Positions 46,030-56,677 of a DNA stretch of 64,000 nucleotides are shown here, piece after piece. Position 1 is the stretch's first letter, and every line of letters begins with the position of its first letter. The stretch lies in contig JAAKBF010000062.1 in NCBI GenBank assembly GCA_012656075.1, forward strand, positions 558,001 to 622,000. Direction: 5' to 3'. Below the pieces are notes generated by a model. The model searched no databases. It had not been told where the DNA came from and saw nothing but the letters and a program-made list of their open reading frames with translations. Origin of the DNA: Phytophthora hibernalis (taxonomy: Eukaryota > Oomycota > Peronosporomycetes > Peronosporales > Peronosporaceae). A program made the position numbers and the translations under genes.

Positions 46030-47577
46030 ATGAACGGCATGATGGCACCGAACTTAAGTCGTGCCGATGCCCAAGCCATTGCCGGGCGCAACGAAGCTCC
46101 GAAGCAGCAGCTTCCTCTCCGTCGAGGTCACTTCAGTCGCGTGCGCATGACTCGAGAAGACATGCAAAAATACGTTGCAACGGCCAAGTCACTGCTGGAT
46201 GACGCACTGACCCGCGCGAGGAAGGAACGTCAAGCCGGGAACGCCGGAAACCGAATGTGGAAGCAGCTCGGGGCGCACGGGGGATTCAAGCGGTTTACCA
46301 AGGTTGGTGACAACGGCAGAGACCTGCACTACCGTCTTCAAGGTACGGTGCGTGCTTCACTCAACGACCTCATGGGCATCATGTACGCCGACTCGACGGC
46401 TCAGGTGATCGAGCGTCGTGAAATTCTCTACAACGACAGCTTGGACGCGCAGACGTTGTGCGTGCTCAAGGAACGCAGTGCCGAAAACATGCAGGAGCAC
46501 ATGTCGATACGCTGGCAAGCGATTAATTTGAGCAACAACAGTCCCATCTACCAGCGGGACATGTGCGTGCTCGAGTTCACCGGCGTGACGACGGACGTGG
46601 ACGGTATCCCCGTGGGCTTCCAGATCAAACACTCGGTCGAACGCAACGAGTGTGTATCGCTGAAACAGTCCCACGGACTGGCACGTCTTGACGTAACAGA
46701 GATCATGTTGTTGCGGCCGACGCAGAACGCTAGCCACACGGACATTTTCCTGGACGGCGTGGTACGGCAGCCCGAAAACCTGCCGGGGTGGCTCGTCAGC
46801 TCTTTTCTGGGGAGTGTGGCGACTTGCCTCAGCAAGCTGCCGATCGTCGTGCAGGAGAAGCTCTTGGCTCGACTGCCCATGATCAGCGACTGGCAGTTCG
46901 TGCCTCATTCGACTCGCAAGACCTGCCACGTGTGTACGAGCAAGTTCGGCATACTTTCCAAGAAGGCCAACTGCCGCAGTTGTGGTGAAGTGGCTTGCAA
47001 GTCCTGCATCGTGACTCGCACCGTGGGCGAGACGACCAAGTTCTGCACCAAGTGCATTCTCATGGTCTCGAGTCAAGCCGATTCGATTGTTCCTGCCTCG
47101 GACTTCGGCTCAGCTTCATTCATTACCTCTTCATCGTCGGATCGCAGCCGTAGCCGTCGAGACTCGGAGACTTCAGTATCAACTACCTCCTCAATGCACG
47201 GAAAGGCTATCGTGGTTCCCAGGATGCGGGTCGACATGAAGCTGTTGGATGACGCCAAGGCGAGCAACCGCCACAACTGCAGCGTTTCTAGTACTGCCAG
47301 CGAAACGAGCTTCGGTAGCTCGAACTCGTACTGCATGGATCGTCGCAGCAGTGACGCCCCGCGATATGGATCACTGGATGAGGAGGTTATCCAAACCGTG
47401 GATACCACCCAAATGGTGCGGTCGGTTCGGGGCGCGCCGCCCACGATAGCCAACACGAACGGACGGCCAATGCCTACTGTCGAAGCTGTGGAGGACTCGA
47501 TCGCTCACCAGCGATACCTTCTGAAGGAAATGCTGTCCCAGGCTAAAACCTACCAGCAACAACAGACACGGGCGTAA
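46030..47577 (+). CDS. START-FYVE domain protein (515 aa)
   Basis: A single intact ORF. The first about 280 residues match the START-like lipid-binding fold found upstream of FYVE fingers in many oomycete proteins (YRLQGTVRASLNDLMGIMYA, then VLEFTGVTTDVDGIPVGFQI, ending LPGWLVSSFLGSVATCLSKL). The FYVE-type zinc finger follows at about 46920-47055. It has four Cys pairs (CHVC, CRSC, CKSC, CTKC) but lacks the usual R-(K/R)-HHCR core, reading KKANCRSCGE, so PI3P binding may be weak or changed. The C-terminus is Ser-rich and ends in a Gln-rich helix. The protein likely moves between cytosol and endosomes, linking a lipid ligand to PI3P membranes. The ATG at 46030 is preferred over a TTG at 46012. 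There are no introns or frame problems. Confidence 0.88.
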   Translation: MNGMMAPNLSRADAQAIAGRNEAPKQQLPLRRGHFSRVRMTREDMQKYVATAKSLLDDALTRARKERQAGNAGNRMWKQLGAHGGFKRFTKVGDNGRDLHYRLQGTVRASLNDLMGIMYADSTAQVIERREILYNDSLDAQTLCVLKERSAENMQEHMSIRWQAINLSNNSPIYQRDMCVLEFTGVTTDVDGIPVGFQIKHSVERNECVSLKQSHGLARLDVTEIMLLRPTQNASHTDIFLDGVVRQPENLPGWLVSSFLGSVATCLSKLPIVVQEKLLARLPMISDWQFVPHSTRKTCHVCTSKFGILSKKANCRSCGEVACKSCIVTRTVGETTKFCTKCILMVSSQADSIVPASDFGSASFITSSSSDRSRSRRDSETSVSTTSSMHGKAIVVPRMRVDMKLLDDAKASNRHNCSVSSTASETSFGSSNSYCMDRRSSDAPRYGSLDEEVIQTVDTTQMVRSVRGAPPTIANTNGRPMPTVEAVEDSIAHQRYLLKEMLSQAKTYQQQQTRA

Positions 47578-48355
47578 GAAGCGCTTCTTGAATCTGCTTT
47601 CCGATGGAAGAAAGAGACAAGGCTGCGGATCACGAGGAAATGTGTGCCGCAGAACTCCCCTAGTTAATTGCGTGTGATAGCAGTGGAAGTGGATCAGGAC
47701 AGAAGTGAGTGAGTAGTTTGTCGTGTGAGTATTTATAATGAAACTTTTGACTTTCGTGACTTTCGTGTTGAAGTACTTCGCTCATCATCAATGCACTTTG
47801 AACATTCAAGGCAACGCGAATGAAAACCGCTCTTTCTCTTTTGATCGAACTCGAGGCTGTCCATACAAGAGTCTTGGATAGCCTTTGTCGTTTACAGTTT
47901 AGTCCCTCCGACTGTCCGGCGTCCGGAACAAATTCCAAGCTTCATCATTTTCTACATGCACGAGGTTTGAGTGCGAGTACCTGTATTCTTTGAGCTTTAG
48001 CGCTTGGCTATTATAACCTTTTCGATGATAGGGGATACGATACGAGTGCGGTTCGGAACGCCCCTTACTTAGCAACCTTATTCTAAGCTTACGTTGAAAT
48101 GGTACACGAACTAAGCTGAAGGGGAGGCTAAACTACGCGAGGACGCCAGTGAGGCGTCCTGGGTCTTGATGCCTTTGACACGGTGAATGATGTATTACGG
48201 AGGATTCTGCTCAAGCACAACGAAAAGAGCGCTTCAGACAGCAGCAGACACTTTCGTTTGGCCGAGAAGGCACTTTTGCGGCTCGCGTCTTCCCCAAAAC
48301 TTCAGACAGAATGACGTACTGCGGATCTGTTGGCAGCGTCAACGTGCTGACAATT
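47578..48355. other. Intergenic; nothing supported
   Basis: About 780 bp between two plus-strand genes. No coding or structural signal that I can defend. Confidence 0.45.
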
Positions 48356-49626
48356 ATGAGCACCGACCTCTTTGATGAGTCTCAAGAGAATCCGTTCCTC
48401 CTTCAACAGCGAACGCCGTCGCCAAGCAAGCAGAAGTCAGAATGTCCACGATCTCCCCAGCGATCAGTGTCTTTTAACAAGGGGGCGAGCTACCGCTAGG
48501 CGATTCGTCCACCGTGAACAGTTATCGAGGTCCACAAGGTTTCCCAGCCAATTCTCCTCTCAAGAAAACACCCCAAGCCTCACCGCAGTATTCTCCTGGT
48601 CGAGCAGTATCCTTCGTTGCTCCAAACTCCCTCAACGCAGCATTTTAAAGCGGCAGTCAAGCTATGAGTCAGATTTGTCGACTGTGCCTTCAATTCGTGA
48701 CCAGCAGCAACAGCAAGCGATGAACCCGCTAGTAACCGACTCGGAGCTACACAAATTGCTATACTCTTTGACCCGCTTCGGGTTAGCGAATGATGCAAGT
48801 GGTAACTCGAACTCGGAGCCGAATGGCAATTCTCAGCAAGGCCAGCCAGATCAAGCCAACTCGCTGTGGTTTCGTGGATCAAATGGCGAGCTCAATACCG
48901 TTCCAGAAGGACACGACAGTGGTGATGAAGGTGAAGAACGTCGCGCATCTCGCTCTAGTATGACCAAGAGGCGGCGTTCGAGCAAGAAGTCATTTGTGCG
49001 TCAAGACCCAATGGGCCGGTCGCGCGGGTCTGTCACGTTTGCGACTGTGAAGAATTTGTTGCGAGGTGGTGGACTTGCAGGTCGTACCACTATGAAGAGC
49101 ACAACCGACGCCCAGCGCAAAAAGTATGGGTACGATCTCATCGCGCCTCAAGATGAACCAGAAGTTCGTGCGGCCGCCAATTCTCACCGACGCCTACCAC
49201 CGAGTGTACGTCTCAGTTACCATGTGAACGTGGTGTTTTCATCCATTCTAACTCTTCTTGTCCTCCAGGAGTGTTATGAAACTAGGAACAAGACCATTGC
49301 CTGCACGTGCCAAGCATGTTGCGTTTCCACAACGGTGGGAAGATGATCTCGGCGACCGCGAGGAAGCCGATTCCGGAATGCCTTCTCCGAAGGGCCAGCT
49401 AAAGCGCGGCTCATTTATTACGCTGGAAACGCTGGACAAGATCGGCACTCGAGCAGCGTGCCCTGTGCATCTGATTGAAGAGGAAAAACCGGATTACTCT
49501 AGCGTGAGCGCTCGCGTGGACAGCTACAATCACATACGTAGTCCGAAGCGCGGTCTACGACGTCCGTCCACTTGGCTAGCTGGTGCAGCTCTGGACGCTC
49601 GCGTGGCCTACTATGAGTCCCAATGA
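48356..49626 (+). CDS. Unrecognised Ser/Pro-rich protein, frame-broken
   Basis: I recognise no family. The N-terminus (from the ATG 48356) is rich in Ser and Pro with repeated SP sites (RTPSPSKQKSECPRSPQRSV), typical of a kinase-regulated disordered region. It continues through two frame changes, at the G run 48481-48485 and the T run 48643-48646, into a part with KRQSSYESDL and a basic patch (TKRRRSSKKSFVRQ) that may be a nuclear signal. An intron appears to end at the acceptor before 49270, and the last exon runs to 49626 with basic and Pro-rich sequence. The donor of that intron is unclear: GT sites near 49205-49230 all leave the frame slightly off. There are no membrane segments. Phosphoregulated nuclear or cytoskeletal roles are possible but unproven. 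Confidence 0.55.
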
Positions 49627-50106
49627 GTCTATCAGACTACTGCAATTGATAACATGTACTTCGAAGTAGTCTATAAAGGTTAATTCACACACTTTCTGAT
49701 TGAAGCGACGGTCTTGAGGCGGGCGCGTGTGTCGTTTACAACTTTTTAATCGATGATTTCCGGTGATCGAAGATCGACAACGTCATGGCTACTGAGCATT
49801 CGATCGAATGGAATTTTGACAGTGGTTTGTACGACACAGATTGATGAAAGGGTAATGTATACAAGTAAAACAATCGACGCTACGTCCTACGCTGGACAGT
49901 CAATCAGCAAAGGGCCCACTTCATTCGTGGGCACACTCGCTCCCTCATTGTGCGAGGAGAGACCTCGACACTTTCAGCATCTCCTCTTGTAGTACTGCTG
50001 GCACATGCGCCGTAGTCGATTTGTTGGCAGATACTTCCGACTGCTAGTATCCACGTGCTATGCGGGTGTGGTCTTCTTGCTTCTGTTTGCAATCACGTCT
50101 CTTGTT
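49627..50106. other. Convergent 3' intergenic region
   Basis: Between the stop of the previous + gene and the end of the minus-strand zinc-finger gene. A short AACATGTACTTCGAAG palindrome-like string lies near 49652. No gene supported. Confidence 0.45.
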
Positions 50107-51656
50107 CTACGGGGTCCCACGTCTCCTGTCGGTGCTGGCGACCACGATAACTGTTACCGTACTTCCTTCGCTGTGTGCCATGCACATGCCATTCCGTTGA
50201 GCCCACTTGGAGCAGCCGCTTGGGTGTCCACAGCGGCGACCGCCACCATGGGAACGGCAGAACCCATCGCCCTGCGAGCTCTTAGCACAGCCTTCCACAC
50301 GACACCGCACACCTCCTCCGTGGGCCTTGCACATACCACGCGACTGTGCTGCCTTCACACAGCCGTCCACAGTGCAGCGCTTGCCTCCACCGTGAGTGAT
50401 ACACAGACTGCCACTCTGACTCGCCCGTGAGCAGCCGTCCACACTGCACCGACGGCCTCCGCCGTGAGCCTTGCACAGTCCTCGCGAGCGCGACAGGTTC
50501 TGACAGCCTTCCGCTGTGCACATTTTACGCCGCTTGCCCTTCGTGGAGCCAGCGGACGTCGGGGTACTGGACACCATCGTCGACACGCTGCTTAGCGCAG
50601 CCGCTGCCGCTAGTACCTTGGCTTGACTCTCTCCGTCGTCCGAGTAGGCGCTGCTGATACTTTCCTCCCGCGCGCGCAGAGGCCTGGCCGGGAGCGTCGA
50701 GTACTTGGTTTCCATCTGTCCACTAGACGACGGCAGCATTCCCTTATTAGCGGTCGACAAGTCTTGCGAGTTCAAGTCACGACACAAGGACGCAATGTCC
50801 TCAAGCAGCGGGCGTGGCCCACGCGTAGTCACGTACGCCGAGGTCTTGGGGTATTGCCTCTGGTCGTGTACGTCCGGCGGCGGCGTGGGCAGCAGCGCGT
50901 CCTGTAGACGGCGCAGGTCCATGCTGTTCGTGTCCATGGGTGTAGGCGTGTCCTTGTTAAAGTCGAAAGGCGACGGCAAGAGCGTCACGTCCGGCGTGGG
51001 GTTCTCAGTTGGCTCATCCACTCCTCCATGACGGAGGAGAAAGGCGCGGACGGTGCGCCCACGGGACCCGCAGGCATCTGAGCTGGACTGGGTAGGTTGG
51101 ACCCTTGGGCGTTGCGCGGGGTCTCAGCGGCCGAATAGTGTCCACTACAGGGCTGCGACCGACCGGCGTAGGCGTCGACGTCACTACAGGCGCCGGCGTG
51201 AGCGGCGTGAGCATGCCGGGCGACGGCAGGGAGGACAGAGCAGGAGACGGCGCGGAGCGGAAGGAACTGGAGGCTACGGCCGCGGACGGCACTAGATCAG
51301 GACTGGGGAAGGCGGCCTCGCGCGCCGCGGCTTCATAGTCCAGCGGCGACGGCAGCGTCACGGACTGGGAGACGGCGGAAGAACCTGGAGTGAGACGTTC
51401 ATACTGAACGACTGGAGCGGCCTGTGTGGCGGGCGTGATGCGCTCGTACTTGACGGCGGGGTAGAAGCTGCTGCTGCTGTGTGTGTAGCCAGAGGACGCG
51501 GCGCCCGTGGCGTTGGCGTACGCGCGCGTCGGCGTTGTTGAGCCGGTGGTGCTGGTTGGGATGTTGGTTGTGGCCCTCGTCCGGCTCGTCCTTGCGCTTG
51601 CGGCCGATGAGCGAGAGCAGCTCGAAGGGGCGGCCGAGCTTGTCTCCTAGCGGCAT
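50107..51656 (-). CDS. WRKY19-like zinc-finger repeat protein, frame-broken
   Basis: The C-terminal part (50510-50170) has five tandem units of about 24 residues with the pattern C-x4-C-x9-C-x2-H followed by GGG, for example CSVDGCSRASQSGSLCITHG; the last unit is C-x5-C and lacks GGG. Proteins with this repeat are commonly labelled 'WRKY19-like' in oomycetes and plants, although no WRKYGQK motif is present. A KGKRRKMC basic patch precedes the repeats. The N-terminus (ATG 51656) starts PLGDKLGRPFELLSLIGRKR and is then Pro/Ser/Thr-rich with many SP sites. The frame changes near 51555 (CCC), near 51090 and at a C run near 51025. Sensible Pro-rich sequence lies on each side. It is probably a nuclear DNA- or RNA-binding regulator; the target is unknown. 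Confidence 0.78.
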
Positions 51657-52930
51657 CGTGTGGAGTGGGTTACTTGAGAGCGGTACGCTTGTTGAGACTT
51701 CCTGCGGAGCTGAACTTTGCTGAGTGAGGACGTACGACGTACGGTGCGACCGGACTGTTAGCTTTTGTATGGGGAATGGGACGATAGGAGGAACTGATGG
51801 GAGGCGGCATCTGGAGTGTCAGATGGTTTCTAAATTCGGACGCTTTTAGCTGTTCGAGTTGGGCGTTATGCTGGAAGCGCAACGCAATGCTACACTAAAG
51901 GTTTGCTGGTGGAAAGGTGGAAGCTTGTAGCAGTTCGGTATCTTCGACTGCTAATCGAAGTGTCAGATAATGAAAGTATCTCTCCAGACACAGATCTGAA
52001 GATGGAAAAGATGCTGAATTTCGACTTGGAGTCTTCTGAAAGTAGCCTCCGTCTCAAGATGAAGTAGACATCTTCGGTGGGGCTGAAAGTTTCAGTGAAA
52101 CAACTCTGCTGGACGTTTATTAATACCAGGATACGTGTATTATATTGTAGTTGATCTGGGTAAAGGCACTCGCGAGCTACCGCCGCGGATTGGTTTTCGT
52201 CGGGTGCAAGCTGCACCGTGCTGTCCGAGGATGGACGTCATTTAACAAACCTGACAGTGCGACCAGAAGAGCAATGAGAGACGGGTTTTCCATCCCAACC
52301 TCGGTCATTGGCAGCGTCTATCCCTGCGAGGGGCATTTGAAAAGCTCCAACCAAGCTTCTGAAGTGTTCCCTCGGAGAAGAATCTCGGAGGTCCGCCTGT
52401 TTTTGCGGCTCACCTGGCCTCGTTCAGTCGCCATCACCAATTCTGCCCAGCTGCAAGTTGCTTCGCGATCACAAACTTTTTAGTCAAGAAGGAGGCAAGA
52501 TACTGTGTGACGGGCACCGCCTAAAAATCCGCCACCTCACGTGGATGAGACACTCTACGAAAAGGGGAACTGCAAGTCAAGTCAAGCGGCAACCTCCAGG
52601 TTTGGCCGCTACAAATTCTCTTGTCAGCATGATCAGTTATAAAACACCAGTTGGGACTGCGTCGCGCGCGTGCCACGCGCTGGCAAGTTTACATGGTGCT
52701 GCTGACCGTATTAAATAATATTAATATTATAGCGCTGCAACAACACCCACAACCCTTTATTAATCGGTGCCTGTGTGATGTGTCCGACGACGCGAATCCT
52801 AATCTGCTGTTCTATTCTAAATCCTTTTCTGAAGTGTAGTAATAGTACTGTACCTAAACGGCAATTTCTTGATGCGACCCGCTATAAGGCGGCTATAATA
52901 CGGTACCCATGACTATTAATACCTTGTGCA
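51657..52930. other. Long intergenic region
   Basis: No gene supported. The AT-rich string ATTAAATAATATTAATATTATA (52713-52734) stands out. Open frames here are short and featureless. Confidence 0.45.
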
Positions 52931-53824
52931 CATTTGAAACACTTGGCGGGACCCGGTGCTCCCACAACAACCGGTAAAAATATTCATACCGTATTGGCTA
53001 TGTCATAGGCAGTCGAGCGAGTATAGGTCATGGCTGGGTCGTTTAGCATCGGACAGGGTAAAATGTTGACTTGCAAAGTGAAACCTTTGAGGTAGCGACC
53101 GGTTTGGGGTTCTGGTTTGAAACGTCCCCGCACGTACTGAGTGAATCTTGAATAACTCATCGTACGAGCTTCGGGGTCCGCTCGCTGAACATCATCAACG
53201 TAACGTGCATGTACGACAGTCCACGTTAAGTTCGGCTCAGTGAAGTATTGCCTGAGCCGACGATGAGCGCACGGAAATCCGTCCTCCAAAATCCAAGTCG
53301 AACAGTGGAGTTTAAAGGTTTCAATCTCCTGCTCAGTAAAAGCATGTGAGGGTTGAGCTGCTGGCTGTCGCGTGTGAAAACCCTCTACGCCGAACTTAAC
53401 CATCTCTCTTAGCCGTTTAATACGAGGCCCACCGACTGGAATTACAGCTTTAATTTCACGCTCTGACAAACCCTGCTGAAGCAAATTTATCACGACCCCT
53501 CTGACTGCTGCCATTCCTTTCCACCCAACCAGTCTCCCACGAATTCCAATTGTTTCTTATCTTCAACACCGCGTCTTCTATAAGCTTGTCGATAGCTCGA
53601 ATACGAGCAGCCTCGCTCCTTTCCTGACCTTTCTGCCGCTTTCGCCGACGCACAGTCATCTGTGACCCCCTGCCGGTCGGTGCATGCTGCCTCTTGGGTA
53701 ACTACCTGAAAGTGGATCAGTTTTGCTGTAGTTTTACTACCGGTGATGGTCCCTAAAAATAAAATAAAAAATCGGTGCTTGCTCGGTTTTGTTTGCGGGA
53801 CCCCGGCGCCAAGTGTTTCATTTG
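52931..53824. mobile_element. Small TIR DNA element with transposase fragment
   Basis: CATTTGAAACACTTGGCG (52931-52948) is matched in inverted orientation at 53807-53824, 16 of 18 bases. Just inside both ends are GGGACCC-type GC-rich strings. The interior carries a truncated, frame-broken transposase-like ORF on the minus strand. At about 0.9 kb it is likely a deleted, non-autonomous copy. No clear target-site duplication was seen. Confidence 0.7.
52984..53659 (-). pseudogene. Transposase-like fragment
   Basis: Two overlapping minus-strand frames (53659-53456 and 53514-52984) read as one product. The N-terminus is basic (RRRKRQKGQERSEAARIRA), followed by a helix-turn-helix-like stretch (LLQQGLSEREIKAVIPVGG). 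A region with LRQYFTEPNLTWTVVHARYV and MSYSRFTQYVRGRF resembles, from memory, the N-terminal part of transposases seen repeatedly in oomycete genomes; I cannot name the family. The DDE catalytic core that should follow is missing, because the element ends about 50 bp after the ORF. It lies inside matching inverted repeats, which supports its mobile origin. It cannot encode an active enzyme. Confidence 0.6.
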
Positions 53825-53953
53825 AATACAAAAGTAGTCCATGTAGAAATATAAAATTTAGATATACTTTTTCCCGGTAAAACCCAAAAATCTAAAAACA
53901 GATAACTTAAAAAGTAAGTAGGGATAGATATAGCGTGAGAAAGACGTGAAAGC

Positions 53954-54203
53954 TGTTGGAAGCCGGTCCAACGGACGAGAATGCCACGGTGTCTCTGTCA
54001 CTAGACGTGCCCAGCAACGAGGTTTCGTAACCACCATTGGACCTGAAATACTCGTAGGGGTTACGAAACCCACTGCACGGAGCGAGCAGCAGCTCACTGC
54101 ATCTTTTCCAATGCCTTTATTCACTTCTCAATATATCATCTACCCCACAAGCACAACTACCATCTCATTAGCACACAACTACCCTGCGCCCCGTTCGTGC
54201 AAC
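53954..54203 (+). repeat. 5' LTR, 250 bp
   Basis: Begins TGTTGGAAG and ends GTGCAACA, giving a 5-bp inverted TGTTG/CAACA terminus. A primer-binding-site-like sequence starts one base after the end. The matching 3' LTR was not found in the window. Confidence 0.7.
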
Positions 54204-54204
54204 A

Positions 54205-54217
54205 TGGTATTGAGCCC
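54205..54217 (+). other. Primer-binding site (initiator-Met tRNA-like)
   Basis: TGGTATTGAGCCC resembles the common TGGTATCAGAGCC retroelement primer-binding site and follows the LTR end by one base. Confidence 0.6.
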
Positions 54218-54501
54218 AAGAAGTTAGCGAGAGGAAGGTGACTGTTCAGGAGCGAAGGCGTCCTTTGAGAAAAGGCGACTACTCAAGCTCAAGGCGCACT
54301 TCGAAGAAGTCAGCCACTCAAGCCCTAGGCGTACTTCGAAGAAGGCAGCCAATTAAGACCCGAGGTAATCTTCGAGGAAGACGACCTTTACACTCACTTC
54401 GAGGAAGTCGACGTAGCCCAACTCGTTGTCCTTCGAGGAAGGTGCTCCCGTAAACCAAACTGGAGAACGAAAAGGAGAGCAGAACGGACCTGTCGGATCT
54501 G

Positions 54502-55538
54502 ATGGCAGATTTGACTATAAATCCGCCAGACCCCAGCCATTCGAGCCATTTCCACCGTCGCCTCATGCCGCCGACACACCGGCGACGAACGGCGTTGATG
54601 AGCCTCATCGAAGAGTTGCAACGCGAAATCAAAACATTACGAGAGCAGAGTCAACAGCAGCCAAGATCCTCCATTTCTGACGTGAGCATGAATACTGCCC
54701 AGCCATCACCAAAGAAACCGAAAATAAAAGATGTCCATTGCAGAAAATTTGACGGAACAGAAATCTATCCCAGCCTTGGCGCCAGTTCGAGTATTTTCTC
54801 AAGGAGTATGACCATGCCGCCCACACAGAGTCGCTGAACAACGGCTCTTCCTGGACGGATGAGTTGAAGGCGTCGGTGCTAGTTAATTTCCTGGATGGGA
54901 AGGCGTCAAGATACTTCCACAAGAAAAGCGCCGAGTGGAAGCAAAAACACTCCGGCAACTCAATGAGCTTCACCCAGCTGAAATACACCATGCTTTCCGA
55001 GTTTGGATGCCGCCTCATTCAATTGGATCTCAGCGACCGTATTATATGCTATAAACGAGCTGGCGACACCTGGAGCGACTACCTGGAGTATTTAAGGTTT
55101 ATCGAGGGTTTGATGGATGGCGACCAGAGTTTGCTGCTCCTGCAGGTTTACTGCAGCAATTCTTGCCCGGAACTTGCCCCCGTCCTGATATCCAGTGCCG
55201 ACATTGGCAGCGGAGATAACATTGAGGAAGCCGATAAAGCCCTGAACCTTCTATATCGTCTGCAAGGCGATGGAAGACGATACGCCGTCCCTCGTCGACC
55301 ACCGGCCCCAAAATGGGAGGGGAAGTCGCAGCGTTCGTCGCATCATCGCAGTAGAACTGCTCCAAATGATTCATCTGTTCGCTCATCAGAAGCTGAAAGT
55401 AACGCATCCAGCAGCCACAGGCCCCCGTTAAAGTACTACATCTGCAACGAGGACCACAAGATGATTGTATGCCCTTGTTACCAAGGCAAAATAATTAGCA
55501 CAAGGCAACGCACACGCGGCAGAAGCAGCTCCGAGTAG
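54502..55538 (+). pseudogene. LTR-retrotransposon gag, broken
   Basis: This gag (capsid) gene lies about 300 bp downstream of an LTR and primer-binding site. It starts with a coiled helix (LIEELQREIKTLREQSQQQ). The frame changes near 54770, after CRKFDGTEIYP. It continues with a typical gag core: LKASVLVNFLDGKASRYFH, FTQLKYTMLSEFG and TWSDYLEYLRFI. Near the end a degenerate zinc knuckle appears (YYICNEDHKMIVC), in which the first Cys has been replaced by Tyr. No protease, RT or integrase of the same element follows, so the copy is truncated or interrupted by the next element. The assignment to Gypsy rather than Copia is uncertain; the gag style and primer site do not separate them. Confidence 0.75.
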
Positions 55539-56677
55539 TGACGGCAGCAGTGAATCTGACGACGACGGCGAAATCTGGATGCTAAATGCCAGCGAAGTGG
55601 GCGGTTCGGTGAACCGGTTAGGGATAACCGGAGAAGCGGACCGGGTGTTTCCGACTGAAGCAAAACCACGGCATTCGTGGATTTGCAGCGCGGACCCGAA
55701 GCGACAAGGCGCGGGGCCAGGACGCGGAGTCCAAGGAGAAGGAGCTGGGCTCCACAGAGAAATTTTCAAGCAGAATGAATCCTCCAGCTTCCATCACGCG
55801 CTCGGACCGCCTCCAGCGATCCGTTGTTTGCTTGGAGTGCCCACAAGAGTTGAGTACTGGCGCATGGGACGGACCCATCTACGTACGGCTACGGGAGCCG
55901 CGCCACATTAAGCCCGGTGATGACTGTGACTTTATTGTCGACGATTCCCAGCGCCGCCCGGGCTGGATGAGCCAGCTCATATTTTACCCGAAGGAGTTCG
56001 ACACATCGCCGCCGCGGCCGGCGTCGCTCAACGACCTTGCAGACCGAGACGTGCTGATCCCGTATTCCCGCCTGACAAAGCCACATGAAGACTTGAGCTC
56101 GGAGCTCCGGAGCGCCCCCTGTTGGTGCTGTTTCGATTCGTGCGCTTTCACATGTGTTACGTGAGAGCCGATGATGACCGACAACCTCGACATTATGTTG
56201 AGGTGCAGCTTGGTGGACACGTACTGGGCCAAGTGGTGGACTACAGACCCACGACGGACTCGTCCTTTAGTACGGCGTCGGGCGCCGTGCTACAACCAGC
56301 AAGTGAATATGTATGCGTTGTCGAGATACGCCATCGGACCACTGAGGCTCCGATGTACGTGCTCATTTCATGCAATGCCGCGTGGCATGCCCGAGTGGAT
56401 CGAGATGAATTTGTTGTGGGTTGGTGTCAGGGAGTTCCTATTAACTCCAGACCCAACTTACGCTCGCGCCGATTTCGCTCCCGTTGGACGGAATTGACTA
56501 TGCCGGATACTTCTGATGACAACCTGCAGAAGCTTTTAAAGGAGACGTTTGTGCCGAGCGGATCAGACACAACGGTGGACTTCTCGAACGATCGTATCTG
56601 AGTTTGGCCGGGCCATAACCATCACTCCGCTACAGTACGCACGGACGTACATAGGCCCACAGCGCCCTACCAGTCGT
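55539..56677 (+). other. Degraded retroelement sequence, unassigned
   Basis: Two overlapping frames (55775-56164 and 56122-56601) give sequence with a beta-rich look (PIYVRLREPRHIKPGDDCDF; RHYVEVQLGGHVLGQVVDY) that I cannot assign. They lie between the gag fragment and the DIRS-like element and probably belong to one of them. No start or termination evidence. Confidence 0.4.

Noticed and set aside
46357..47076. Minus-strand ORF of 239 aa
   Set aside because: Antisense to the START-FYVE gene with no motif of its own.
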